Of a DNA stretch of 64,000 nucleotides, positions 18,256-26,449 are shown in pieces; the stretch's first letter is position 1; each line of letters starts with the position of its first letter. The notes beneath the pieces were generated by a model that was given only the letters and a program-made list of their open reading frames with translations, made no database searches and had not been told where the DNA came from. This DNA comes from Frigidibacter albus (GTDB taxonomy: Bacteria; Pseudomonadota; Alphaproteobacteria; Rhodobacterales; Rhodobacteraceae). Where the stretch lies: positions 1 to 64,000 of the forward strand of contig NZ_JAAAUC010000004.1 in assembly GCF_009908165.1 (NCBI RefSeq). The letters run 5' to 3'. Both the position numbers and the translations under genes were made by a program.

Positions 18256-19176
18256 TCAGCGTTCTGCGCGAATGCGTGGGTCGAGCACGCCGTAAAGCAG
18301 GTCGACCACAAAGTTGATGAGCACGAAGAGCGAGGCCACCACGAAGACGCCCGCCTGGATCACCGGGAAATCCTTGGCCTGGATCGCCTGCAAGATCAGC
18401 CGCCCGACGCCGGGCCAGCTGAACACCGTCTCGGTCACCACCGAACCGCCCAGCAATTCACCCGCAAGGATCGCGGTCATGGTCGTCACGGGGATCAGCG
18501 CGTTCCGCGCGATGTGCCAGACGAAGACGGTATGGGGCATCAGGCCCTTGGCGCGGGCGGTGCGGATATAATCCTCGCGCAGGATGTCCAGCATCGACGA
18601 GCGCAGCAGCCGTGCGATGGAGGCCGAGACGAACACCGCAAGCGTGATCGCCGGCAGCACCAGATGTGCAAAGGTGCCGTAGCCGCCAGTCGGCAGCCAG
18701 CCGAGGTTCACCCCGAAATAGAGGATCAGCATGATCCCGAGCCAGAATACCGGCGTCGCCTGCCCCAGCAACGCGATCGCCATCACCACCAGCTCGGCAA
18801 GGCTGCCGCGCTTCAGGGCGGCAATCGCCCCGGCCACCGCGCCGATCAGGATACCAAGCACCATGGCACTGCCCGCCAGCAGCGCGGTTGCCGGCATCCG
18901 CTCCATCACCACCTCCAGCGCGGGACGGCCATGCTGGAAAGACGTGCCGAAATCTCCCTGCACCACCTGCCCGAGGAACTGGAGATACTGCACGAATAGC
19001 GGCTGGTTCAGGCCAAGGTTGTCGCGCAGGGCCTCGATCTGCTCGGCGCTGGCCCCGATCGGCAGCAACAGCGCTGCCGGATCGCCCAGCACCCGGGTGA
19101 CGAAGAACACGATGGTCACCACGCCCCACACGGCAAGGGCAGATTCAAGCAAGCGCCGGACGAGATAGCCCGCCAT
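18256..19176 (-). CDS. Peptide-type ABC transporter permease (DppB-like)
   Basis: The predicted 306-residue protein begins MAGYLVRRLLESALAVWGVV, the standard DppB N-terminal helix, and has the FGTSFQHGRPALEVV segment and the coupling helix EDYIRTARAKGLMPHTVFVW. Its start overlaps the hydrolase stop by one base (TGATG), which fixes the start at 19176. It forms the channel with the DppC-like subunit. Confidence 0.93.
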   Translation of the reverse strand: MAGYLVRRLLESALAVWGVVTIVFFVTRVLGDPAALLLPIGASAEQIEALRDNLGLNQPLFVQYLQFLGQVVQGDFGTSFQHGRPALEVVMERMPATALLAGSAMVLGILIGAVAGAIAALKRGSLAELVVMAIALLGQATPVFWLGIMLILYFGVNLGWLPTGGYGTFAHLVLPAITLAVFVSASIARLLRSSMLDILREDYIRTARAKGLMPHTVFVWHIARNALIPVTTMTAILAGELLGGSVVTETVFSWPGVGRLILQAIQAKDFPVIQAGVFVVASLFVLINFVVDLLYGVLDPRIRAER

Positions 19177-20030
19177 CACGAAGCCGTCCGTTGCAGGAAG
19201 GCGCGCATATGCGCCAACACTTCGGCGTTCTTCTCGATGTGGCAAGAGTGGTTGGCCCCCGGCACCTCCCAAAGCTCGGCCTGCGGCATCAGCTCGGCAA
19301 TCAATCGTGATTGCGAGGGCGGGCAGATCCAGTCCTTCTCGCCGCAGAATACCAGTGTCGGCACGCCGACCGCGCGCAGCGCCTCGCGCAGGTCATGCTC
19401 CTTCTCGCGGAACATGGCGTTATGGGTCTCGGCATGCAGATGCATCGTCCGGGTCCGCTCCAGCGCGGCGTCCGGGTCGAAGGCCTCGTAATAGAGCGGC
19501 TGCAAGGCCAACCAGATCAGCCGCAACTCAGTGTCGTCGATGATGTTTTCCGAGAACAGCTTGTCGATCATCGCCGGCGATGCCGAAGGCACCCTGTCGA
19601 TCCGGCTCTTGAAGATCGCTATGGCCTCTGCCTCGTGGTGATGGCTGGGTGCCGTTCCGCGCACCATCAGGCGCGACAGGTGCTGGGGATAGAGCACGGC
19701 ATAGGTCAGCGCGATCATGCCGCCAAAAGAGCCGCCCTGAAGGATGAACTTGCCCTCCTCGCCGCAGAAATGGCGGCGGAAGGCCTCCACGTCCTCGGCA
19801 TATTGCCGAAAGCTCATCGGGTGGGTGATCGAGGACAGGCCGCAGCCGCGCTGATCGTAGGCAATGACCCGGTAGCGATCGGACAACGCGCTATAGGCCC
19901 GCCATTCGCCAAGATGGTCGCCGATCCCGCGACCGCCATGCAGCAAGATGATCGTCTCGGGGTGTTCCTCGCCCGCAATCCGGTAGCGGAAGGTGCAGCC
20001 GTTCAGCGTGACATAGCGCTCTTCGCTCAT
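19176..20030 (-). CDS. Alpha/beta hydrolase (proline iminopeptidase-like)
   Basis: The 284-residue protein has an oxyanion-loop motif LLHGGRG, the nucleophile elbow QGGSFGG (Ser101), a likely acid in CGEKDWICPP and the catalytic His in PGANHSCH. HGG and GGSxGG are typical of proline iminopeptidase and related esterases. It could release an N-terminal residue or cleave an ester or amide of the imported compound. The start at 20030 overlaps the monooxygenase stop by 4 bp; upstream in-frame codons lack a ribosome site. It is probably cytoplasmic, with no signal peptide. Confidence 0.86.
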   Translation of the reverse strand: MSEERYVTLNGCTFRYRIAGEEHPETIILLHGGRGIGDHLGEWRAYSALSDRYRVIAYDQRGCGLSSITHPMSFRQYAEDVEAFRRHFCGEEGKFILQGGSFGGMIALTYAVLYPQHLSRLMVRGTAPSHHHEAEAIAIFKSRIDRVPSASPAMIDKLFSENIIDDTELRLIWLALQPLYYEAFDPDAALERTRTMHLHAETHNAMFREKEHDLREALRAVGVPTLVFCGEKDWICPPSQSRLIAELMPQAELWEVPGANHSCHIEKNAEVLAHMRAFLQRTAS

Positions 20031-21469
20031 GCGGTCCGTTCCTTCAGCAAAGGGGTAGAGTCGGTCCATTCGTCGCCCTGAAGCTCGGGCGTATCGAACG
20101 CGATCAGATTGGCGAAATGGGTCTCGACATCCGCAGCGAATAGGCTGGCGGCAATGCCCCGCACCAGCCGGTCGGCCCCGGCGCTGATCGCAGGGATGTC
20201 TCCCGACACCTTGCCATGCGTCAGCATGGCGGCATCGTTGAAGCAGTGGATGCGCGCCAGCATCGGGCAAGCCCCCGGACGCTTCTCTCGGAACTCGAAA
20301 GACGGCCCCAGGTCGGGCGCCTCGCTCATCCCGCGCTGGTCGGGGCAGTCGCCGGGTTGACGCCCATCGGACCAGGCGCGGATGTGGGGCGCGATGTTTG
20401 CGAATTCGGGGCGCCCGCCGAAGTCATTGGTGAAGCCGGTGGCGGCGATCATGAAGTCGAAGCGCATCGGCCCCTGTGTGGTCTGGACCAGAAGCTCCCC
20501 CGCATCCTCGCGCACCGACACGATGCCGCAATCAAGATAGAAGCGCGCATTGGCATGCCGCGATACGCGGAGCGTGGAGGATCGGGGCGGCGGCGTCTGC
20601 GTCGCGGCGGTGTAATTCACGAACTTCCACTTCCAGGCGTCGGGCAGCAGGTGCATGCCATGCACAACCCCTTGCGAGCCAATTCCGGTCATCTTGTTGA
20701 TGCGCGGCATCTGCTTGCGGCGGATCAGCATGTCGACGCTGTCCGCGCCCGCCTCCAGCGCGGTTGCGGCATTGTCCATCGACGAGGCCCCTGCCCCGAT
20801 CACCGCGACGCGCTTGCCGCGCAGCACGGTGAAGTCGATGTCATCGGCGGAATGGGCCCAGTAGCGCCGGTCCACGCCTTGCAAAAACGCCGGAACGGCA
20901 AAGCCGCCAAGGCCGCTGCGCCCGGTGGCCAGCACGAGATGCCGGGTCAGGATACGGGCGGGTTTGGCGCCTTCCACGGTCAGGGTAATGAGATCGCCCT
21001 CGGCCTCGACCCCGGTCACGCGGGTGTTGTTGGCCACCGGCAAGTCCAGCACCCGGCGATACCAGACAAGGTAGGTCATCCACATGTCCTTGGGGATCTT
21101 GTCGAGCGCGTCCCAGGCCGCCTCGCCCCATTGCGCCGTGAACCAGGCGCGGAAGGTCAGTGCCGGCAGGCCAAGGCTTGGGCCGGCCAGTTGCTTTGGA
21201 GAGCGCAGCGTCTGCATCCGCGCGAAGGTGACCCACGGCCCCTCGCGCCCCGCCGGGGCCGCGTCCAGCGCCACGACATTGGTGATCCCGGTCAGGATCA
21301 GCTTTGCTGTCGCGGCCAGACCGCACATCCCGGCCCCGACCACCACGACATCGCGCACGCCTTCGCGGCCCGGAACCCAAGGCTTCGCAGGCAGTTCCAG
21401 AAGCGTCATGTCCATTGCTAGACGCGCTTCGAGCCGGTCGAGCCCTTCGGGCGGCGGCAGGTCAGTCAT
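20027..21469 (-). CDS. Flavin-dependent NAD(P)H monooxygenase-like protein
   Basis: The 480-residue protein has an FAD-binding Rossmann motif VVVGAGMCGLAA near residue 44 and a second, NADP-type motif VAVIGAGASSMDNA near residue 224, separated as in class B flavoprotein monooxygenases. Such enzymes oxygenate soft nucleophiles (thioethers, amines) or ketones. The full Baeyer-Villiger fingerprint FxGxxxHxxxW is not evident; YWAHSADD lies at the corresponding place. Within the operon it could oxidise sulfur or nitrogen of the imported substrate, opposite in sense to the BisC-like reductase. Overlaps of 4 bp on both sides. Confidence 0.84.
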   Translation of the reverse strand: MTDLPPPEGLDRLEARLAMDMTLLELPAKPWVPGREGVRDVVVVGAGMCGLAATAKLILTGITNVVALDAAPAGREGPWVTFARMQTLRSPKQLAGPSLGLPALTFRAWFTAQWGEAAWDALDKIPKDMWMTYLVWYRRVLDLPVANNTRVTGVEAEGDLITLTVEGAKPARILTRHLVLATGRSGLGGFAVPAFLQGVDRRYWAHSADDIDFTVLRGKRVAVIGAGASSMDNAATALEAGADSVDMLIRRKQMPRINKMTGIGSQGVVHGMHLLPDAWKWKFVNYTAATQTPPPRSSTLRVSRHANARFYLDCGIVSVREDAGELLVQTTQGPMRFDFMIAATGFTNDFGGRPEFANIAPHIRAWSDGRQPGDCPDQRGMSEAPDLGPSFEFREKRPGACPMLARIHCFNDAAMLTHGKVSGDIPAISAGADRLVRGIAASLFAADVETHFANLIAFDTPELQGDEWTDSTPLLKERTA

Positions 21470-22443
21470 GGGGTCGTTCCGTTCCTGTCAGCGCCGGATC
21501 TGGCGCTGGATTGCGTGATGATGTCGCCCGCCCGGGCAGGGTCGAGGATTTCCAGACCGGGGATCTTGAGCAGCGCCATGCGCTCGACGGCCTCGACAAG
21601 CTCCGTGGCGAGCGGCCGCAACGGCGCGCCGCGCAGCGCGATGGCTCCCCAATGAAACGGCAGCGACACGTCGATAGGCCGGATCACGACGTCGCGCATC
21701 GGCACGGTGAAGCTGGTGACAGGGTCGATGATCGCCACCGCCCCGGTGTCTTGCACGAGGTGCAAAGCTACATAGGCCACGTTGGTGCGCATCACGCTGC
21801 CGGGCTTCACCCCCCGTTCCGCCATGGCGCGCGACACCTGGCGCATGAAGCGCATGGGGTCGAGCATCGTCACCAGCCGCTTTCCCGAAAACGCCTCCAG
21901 CGGCACGACGTCCAGCTTTGCCAGCGGGTCATCCTTGTGAAGGGCCGCCACGTCTGACGCCGAATAAAGCCTCAGCAGGTCGAGCCCCGGCCCGTCCAGC
22001 GGAAGGCTTGAAAAGCCGATCTCGGACTGGCCGCTGCGAACCTGCTGAGAAACGGTCGTCGGCAGAAAATGCGCCAGATGCACCTCCGGCAGCTTGTCCG
22101 CGCCCATCGACGCCAGCGCCGCCGGGATCAGCCCGGTCCCGATCGCCGAGGTTGTTGCGATCTCCAGCGTCCGCCCCTTTCCCAAGGCGATGCTCTTGGC
22201 GCGCTCTGCCAGTTCCGTGAAAGCGCTCAGCATCCGCCGGGCCTCACCTTCGAAAGCGATACCTGCCTCGGACAGCACCACGCCGCGGCCGACGCGGTGG
22301 AGAAGGTCGAACCCAAGCTCCGCCTCCAGATCCTTCACCGTCCGGGTCACCGACGGCTGCGAGCAGCCGCACATCTCCGCGGCACGGGTGATGCTGCCGG
22401 TTGTCGCTACCGCGAGAAAGATCTGTAGATCACGAGTCTCCAT
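21466..22443 (-). CDS. LysR-family transcriptional regulator, first gene of the large operon
   Basis: The predicted 325-residue protein has an N-terminal helix-turn-helix (QIFLAVATTGSITRAAEMCG then CSQPSVTRTVKDLEAELGF) and a LysR substrate-binding domain. The ATG at 22443 gives METRDLQIF, a normal LysR beginning; the longer frame starts at a GTG (22482) inside a perfect palindrome and is unlikely. The stop overlaps the monooxygenase start (ATGA), so the regulator is translated together with the operon it probably controls. LysR genes are more often divergent from their targets. A 21-bp palindrome sits 22 bp upstream of the start. Confidence 0.87.
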   Translation of the reverse strand: METRDLQIFLAVATTGSITRAAEMCGCSQPSVTRTVKDLEAELGFDLLHRVGRGVVLSEAGIAFEGEARRMLSAFTELAERAKSIALGKGRTLEIATTSAIGTGLIPAALASMGADKLPEVHLAHFLPTTVSQQVRSGQSEIGFSSLPLDGPGLDLLRLYSASDVAALHKDDPLAKLDVVPLEAFSGKRLVTMLDPMRFMRQVSRAMAERGVKPGSVMRTNVAYVALHLVQDTGAVAIIDPVTSFTVPMRDVVIRPIDVSLPFHWGAIALRGAPLRPLATELVEAVERMALLKIPGLEILDPARAGDIITQSSARSGADRNGTTP

Positions 22444-22464
22444 GCGAAAATCATGCATATTGGA

Positions 22465-22485
22465 TATGTGTTTATCAAACACATA
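22465..22485. promoter_or_regulatory. 21-bp perfect palindrome upstream of the LysR-led operon
   Basis: TATGTGTTT (22465-22473), ATC, AAACACATA (22477-22485) is a perfect inverted repeat 22 bp before the LysR start codon. LysR proteins bind T-N11-A palindromes, often near their own promoter, so this is the best candidate operator for the 13-gene operon. Binding is inferred from symmetry and position only. Confidence 0.55.
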
Positions 22486-22549
22486 CTTTTTGCGGATTGA
22501 TTACCGGGACGCTCGCCGGGCCCTATAGGGAATTTCGCCTATATTTTGG

Positions 22550-22584
22550 GCAAAAACGTCGCAGATTGCTTTCTCTGCGACGTT
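22550..22584 (-). terminator. Hairpin with T-run, reading on the minus strand
   Basis: AACGTCGCAGA (22555-22565) and TCTGCGACGTT (22574-22584) form a perfect 11-bp stem with an 8-base loop. On the minus strand the stem is followed by TTT, extending its terminal TT into a run of five T, which is the form of an intrinsic terminator. No annotated gene on that strand lies upstream, so it may end a short unannotated transcript or insulate the LysR operon. Confidence 0.5.
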
Positions 22585-22752
22585 GATCGGCGCTTTTGTG
22601 TTTGAGACGCTCTCTCTGGATCAACCCCACCGGGATCAACTTCATCGCTGCTGGCGATTGGTCGGCCCGCAAGTTTGGCAGTCAGTGCACGCGACATGGG
22701 CACAAGGCGCATTCATCAGGCGGCTTGACTCACCGCGCGATGCTGGTCATCA

Positions 22753-22785
22753 TTCAACATACTAACTGCGTTCACTATGCTGAAC
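22753..22785. promoter_or_regulatory. Inverted repeat before the IclR gene (candidate IclR operator)
   Basis: TTCAACATA (22753-22761) and TATGCTGAA (22776-22784) are inverted repeats with one mismatch and a 14-bp spacer. Nested inside, GTTCA and TGAAC flank six bases (22770-22785). The site lies 33 bp before the GTG of the IclR gene, where autoregulatory operators of this family commonly sit. Confidence 0.4.
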
Positions 22786-22817
22786 GATACAGTCTGAACG
22801 GCTACGGGGAGGTTGCT

Positions 22818-23561
22818 GTGAGCGGACGCGGGGTGGAACGGATCCTCGATCTGATTGAATGGTTCGCCGCGCATCCCGCGCCGGCAGCGCTGGCGCATGT
22901 CTCCAAGGCTCTGGACCTTCCGAAATCTAGCGCGCTGATGATGCTCCGCTCGCTGGTGGATCGCGGCTATGTGCAGCGCCTTGAGAACGGCAACTACGTG
23001 CTCGTCCGGCTGCCGGGCGATGTCTCAGGATCGCGCAGGCCCTGGGGTGCCATCCTCGCACTGGCAACTCCGCATCTGGAGGCGGCGGTTGCCGCCACCG
23101 AAGAGTCCGGATTCGTTGCCGTGCTGGAAGGCGGCCAGATCCGCTATCTGAACAAGATCCTGCCAGCGCGCGAGATCCGCTATGACCGCGACATCTCGCG
23201 CACGCGCCCGGCGCACCGCGTCGCAAGCGGCATCGTGCTGCTCGCGGCGGAAAGCGAGAGCGCGCTTAATGCCTACTGCCTCGACGCGGCGTTGAGCGAT
23301 GCCGAAGCGGCAGAGGTCCGCAGGGTCGTAGGCCTAGCCCGCAGGGACGGCTTCTGCCTCAACCTCAAGGGTGTCGTCGAAGGGGCCGCAGGCGTTGCCG
23401 CGGCCATCCTTGACGCGCAGGGGCGGGCCGTTGCGGCGATCAACATATCCGGTCCGCAGGCGCGGATCGCCGAACACTCCGACCGGGCCACCCAAGCGGT
23501 GCTCGAAACTGCACGCGCCGTCTCGGAGGATATTGGCCGGCGCGCATCCAGAACTATGTGA
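22818..23561 (+). CDS. IclR-family transcriptional regulator
   Basis: The 247-residue protein opens with an IclR winged helix-turn-helix (RGVERILDLIEWFAAHPAPA, then LAHVSKALDLPKSSALMMLR) and has the C-terminal effector domain ending with an INISGPQARI segment. The GTG at 22818 is chosen because GGGGAGG lies five bases upstream; the longer frame upstream looks non-coding. It is the first gene of an eight-gene operon for import and breakdown of an organic acid and is its likely local regulator. IclR proteins usually bind such acids or their intermediates. The next gene begins 15 bp downstream. Confidence 0.88.
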   Translation: MSGRGVERILDLIEWFAAHPAPAALAHVSKALDLPKSSALMMLRSLVDRGYVQRLENGNYVLVRLPGDVSGSRRPWGAILALATPHLEAAVAATEESGFVAVLEGGQIRYLNKILPAREIRYDRDISRTRPAHRVASGIVLLAAESESALNAYCLDAALSDAEAAEVRRVVGLARRDGFCLNLKGVVEGAAGVAAAILDAQGRAVAAINISGPQARIAEHSDRATQAVLETARAVSEDIGRRASRTM

Positions 23562-23576
23562 GGGAGGAAACGTCAC

Positions 23577-24677
23577 ATGTCGCCTTATATGAAACTGCTC
23601 GGCGCGGCTGCCACGCTTGCCCTGCTCGGCACCGGCGCTTATGCGCAAGACCTGCCAGACTACTATCCCGACTCCTACGGCGACATCGTCGAAGCCTCGC
23701 GCAGCGAGGGCGGGCTGATGATCTATTCCAACATGGCTGACAACAACTGGCAGCCGTTGCTCGAGGGCTTCCGGGCGCAGTTTCCCTGGATCACGGTGGA
23801 GACGGTCGACCTAGGGTCGGGGACCGTGCATTCCCGCTGGGAGGCGGAGAAGGGCTCCAATGCGCGCACCGCCGACATCCTCGTGTCGGGCGCGAACGAT
23901 CGCTGGGCCAGCTACGGCAAGGAGGGGCTGATGGAGCCCTACGAGAGCCCTGAGTTCGCCAAGCTTCCCGAATTTGGCCAGCCCTACCCCGGCGTGGCGG
24001 TGATGTCCTCCGACCCGCTGGTCATCACCTACAACGCGGCGCTTCTGTCGGAGGACCAGCGTCCCACGGGGTTTGCCTCGCTGGTTGCCGCCGCAGTGTC
24101 CGATCCGGGCACCTTTGACGGGCGCATCACCACCTATGACGCGGCCCGCAATTCCTTCGGGCTTGCCGCCTGGTGGAACTACATGAACGAGAAGGGCGAT
24201 GAGGGCTGGGACAATCTGCGCGCGATCGGCCCGATGATCCGCGGCGAGACCTCGGGCGGCCCGATGAACGAGAAGATCGCCACCGGTGAATATGTCATGG
24301 GCATTGCCGTCTCCGGCATCACCATCTTCCCGCGGCTCGAACAGCCTGGCGGCGAGATCCTCGGCTTCGCCTTCCCCGATGACGGCACCATCATCATGCT
24401 GCGCGGCATGGGCATTCCCGCCGGGGCGGCCAACCCGAACTCGGCCAAGCTGTTCCTCGACTATGCCCTGAGCACCGAGGGCCAGACCCTCGTCGGCAAG
24501 GGCGGACTGGTCCCCTACCGCGAGGACGTGCCGGAAGATCAGGTGCGCTACACCTTCCAGGGCATCTCCGATCTGATCGGGGCCGACAACATGGTGATCG
24601 CCGGCTTCGACGAACGCCTGATCACCGAGGCGCAGGCCTTCGCGGACCAGTGGACTGCCGCGATGGGCGGTCAGTAA
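23577..24677 (+). CDS. ABC transporter substrate-binding protein (AfuA/iron-type fold)
   Basis: The 366-residue protein has a signal peptide (MSPYMKLLGAAATLALLGTG, cleavage after AYA) and the type-2 periplasmic binding fold of the Fe3+/putrescine/organophosphate group: LMIYSNMADNNWQPLLEGFR, then ADILVSGANDRWASYGKEGL, and AKLFLDYALSTEGQ in the second lobe. Despite the family name, members bind phosphorylated sugars, polyols or carboxylates as well as iron. The downstream CoA-transferase and lyase genes argue for a carboxylate ligand. GGGAGGAAACG precedes the ATG. Confidence 0.87.
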   Translation: MSPYMKLLGAAATLALLGTGAYAQDLPDYYPDSYGDIVEASRSEGGLMIYSNMADNNWQPLLEGFRAQFPWITVETVDLGSGTVHSRWEAEKGSNARTADILVSGANDRWASYGKEGLMEPYESPEFAKLPEFGQPYPGVAVMSSDPLVITYNAALLSEDQRPTGFASLVAAAVSDPGTFDGRITTYDAARNSFGLAAWWNYMNEKGDEGWDNLRAIGPMIRGETSGGPMNEKIATGEYVMGIAVSGITIFPRLEQPGGEILGFAFPDDGTIIMLRGMGIPAGAANPNSAKLFLDYALSTEGQTLVGKGGLVPYREDVPEDQVRYTFQGISDLIGADNMVIAGFDERLITEAQAFADQWTAAMGGQ

Positions 24678-24730
24678 CCTGACCGGCACAGGGCGGCCCG
24701 GCGTGGCCGCCCACTCCTAAGGAGAACCCG

Positions 24731-26449
24731 ATGACCGACCTAACCGATGCCGGTGCAGGACGCCCGGCCTTTGACCGATCGCGCCTGATCTTCTGGGGTG
24801 TCTCGCTGCTGACCGTCGTGCTGGTCTTCGGCCCGATCCTGCCGATCTTCATTCAGGCCTTTCTCGACAAACCACTCTACGACGCCGACGCCGGCTTCAC
24901 GCTCGGCAACTTCGGTCGCCTGTTCAGCGAGCCGGGGGTTGGCCGCATCTTCCTCAACACCCTGTATTTCGGGGCGCTCACCATGGCGGTCGCGCAGGTT
25001 TTCGGCGCGGTGATGGCCGTCCTCGTCGGGCGCACCAACCTGCCGGGGCGGCGCTGGATGGGCGAGGTCTTCATCTGGCCGCTGTTCGTGTCCAACCTCG
25101 TCATCGCCTTCGGCTGGTTCACCATGTATGGGCCCTCGGGCTTCATAACGCTGGCGTCGCGCACCTATCTCGGCGGCGCGCCGTGGAACCTATATTCCGT
25201 CACCGGCATGGGGATCGTCGCCGGGTTGAGCCAGGCACCGCTGACGTATCTCATGTGCCTCGCAGCCGTCACCAAGGCCGATCCACAGCTTGAGGATGCC
25301 GCCCGCTCCGCCGGCGCCGGCCCGTTCCGCGCGCTCTGGTCGGTGACCATTCCGATGATCCGTCCGGCGATGATCTACTCGGCGGTGCTGAATTTCGTGA
25401 TCGGCATCGAAATGCTGGCCATTCCGCTGCTGTTCGGGGGGCCAAGCGGCATCCAGACGGTGACGACATTCCTCTATGACAAGGGCATCAACGCCGCCGT
25501 GCGCCCCGAATACGGCATCGTCGGCGCTGCGGCGATCCTGCTGCTGATCGTCGTGGCCCTGCTTGTATGGTTGCAGGGCAGGCTGATGCAGGGCGCAGGC
25601 CGTTTCGTCACGGTGCGGGGCAAGGCGAGCCGTCCGTCAACGCTGGACCTCGGGCCATGGAAATGGGCGGCCTTCGCCTTCGTGTTCGGCTTCGTCCTGC
25701 TCACCATCCTGTCGATCTTCGGCGGCATCTTCCTGCGGTCGGTCGTGACCTTCCTGACCCCGCTGATCCCGATCTGGAAAGTGCTGACCACCGGCAATTT
25801 CGAACTGGTGCTCAGCTCTGAAACCTATGTCCGGTCGATCGTCAACTCGGTGGTCGTCTCGGTGGTCGGGGCCGCCATCGGCACCTTCTTCATCGTTGTC
25901 ATTGCGCTGATCGCCCGGCGGTCCGAATTTCGTTTCCGCCGTCCGCTGGAATATGTGGCGCTTTTCCCCCGCGCCCTGCCCGGCATCATCGCCGGCCTGG
26001 GCTTTTTCTACGCGGTGATCTGGATGCCGGGGCTGGATGCGATCCGCGGCACGATCTTCGTGCTGATCCTCGCGTTCGTGGTGCGCTACATCCCGGTCGG
26101 CTTTGGCGCCATCGCCCCCGCACTCGCGCAGATCGGCGAAGAGCTGGACCGCGGCGCGCGGATATCGGGTGCCGACTGGTGGACGACGGTGACACGGATC
26201 ATCCTGCCGATCCTGAAACCCGCGCTGTTCTCCTGCTACGCGCTGCTTTTCATCCACTTCTTCAAGGAATACGTCACCGCGGCGTTCCTCTACCAGCCGG
26301 GCTCCGAAATCATCGGCACCACCATGCTGCAGCTTGTGGCGCAGGGCGACAACGGCCCCGTCTCGGCGCTTGCCACCATTCAAGTCATCATCACGGCGCT
26401 GTTCGTCTTCCTGGCGCGCCGCCTGCTGGGAGCCAAGATCTATGGCTGA
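24731..26449 (+). CDS. ABC transporter permease with two fused transmembrane modules
   Basis: The 572-residue protein contains two copies of the binding-protein-dependent permease domain, each with about six helices, as in FbpB/AfuB iron-type transporters. Coupling segments occur in both halves: EDAARSAGAGPFRALWSVTI (about residue 190) and RGARISGADWWTTVTRIILP (about residue 475). A single fused protein therefore forms the complete channel. Its last 8 bp overlap the ATPase gene. Confidence 0.92.
   Translation: MTDLTDAGAGRPAFDRSRLIFWGVSLLTVVLVFGPILPIFIQAFLDKPLYDADAGFTLGNFGRLFSEPGVGRIFLNTLYFGALTMAVAQVFGAVMAVLVGRTNLPGRRWMGEVFIWPLFVSNLVIAFGWFTMYGPSGFITLASRTYLGGAPWNLYSVTGMGIVAGLSQAPLTYLMCLAAVTKADPQLEDAARSAGAGPFRALWSVTIPMIRPAMIYSAVLNFVIGIEMLAIPLLFGGPSGIQTVTTFLYDKGINAAVRPEYGIVGAAAILLLIVVALLVWLQGRLMQGAGRFVTVRGKASRPSTLDLGPWKWAAFAFVFGFVLLTILSIFGGIFLRSVVTFLTPLIPIWKVLTTGNFELVLSSETYVRSIVNSVVVSVVGAAIGTFFIVVIALIARRSEFRFRRPLEYVALFPRALPGIIAGLGFFYAVIWMPGLDAIRGTIFVLILAFVVRYIPVGFGAIAPALAQIGEELDRGARISGADWWTTVTRIILPILKPALFSCYALLFIHFFKEYVTAAFLYQPGSEIIGTTMLQLVAQGDNGPVSALATIQVIITALFVFLARRLLGAKIYG

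Larger units (their letters stand above)
22444..22817. other. Intergenic region between divergent LysR- and IclR-led operons
   Basis: This 374-bp gap holds the LysR-side palindrome (22465-22485), a strong hairpin (22555-22584), a direct repeat of GGATCAAC (from about 22618 and 22633) and an inverted repeat just before the IclR gene (22753-22785). No convincing coding sequence is seen; the plus-strand frame running from 22596 into the IclR gene has no ribosome site at its start. Promoters for both operons must lie here, but no single consensus promoter stands out. Confidence 0.6.

Noticed and set aside
22596-22817. N-terminal extension of the IclR protein
   Set aside because: The extra 74 codons have no ribosome site, no family match and contain operator-like repeats; a strong GGGGAGG precedes the GTG at 22818.
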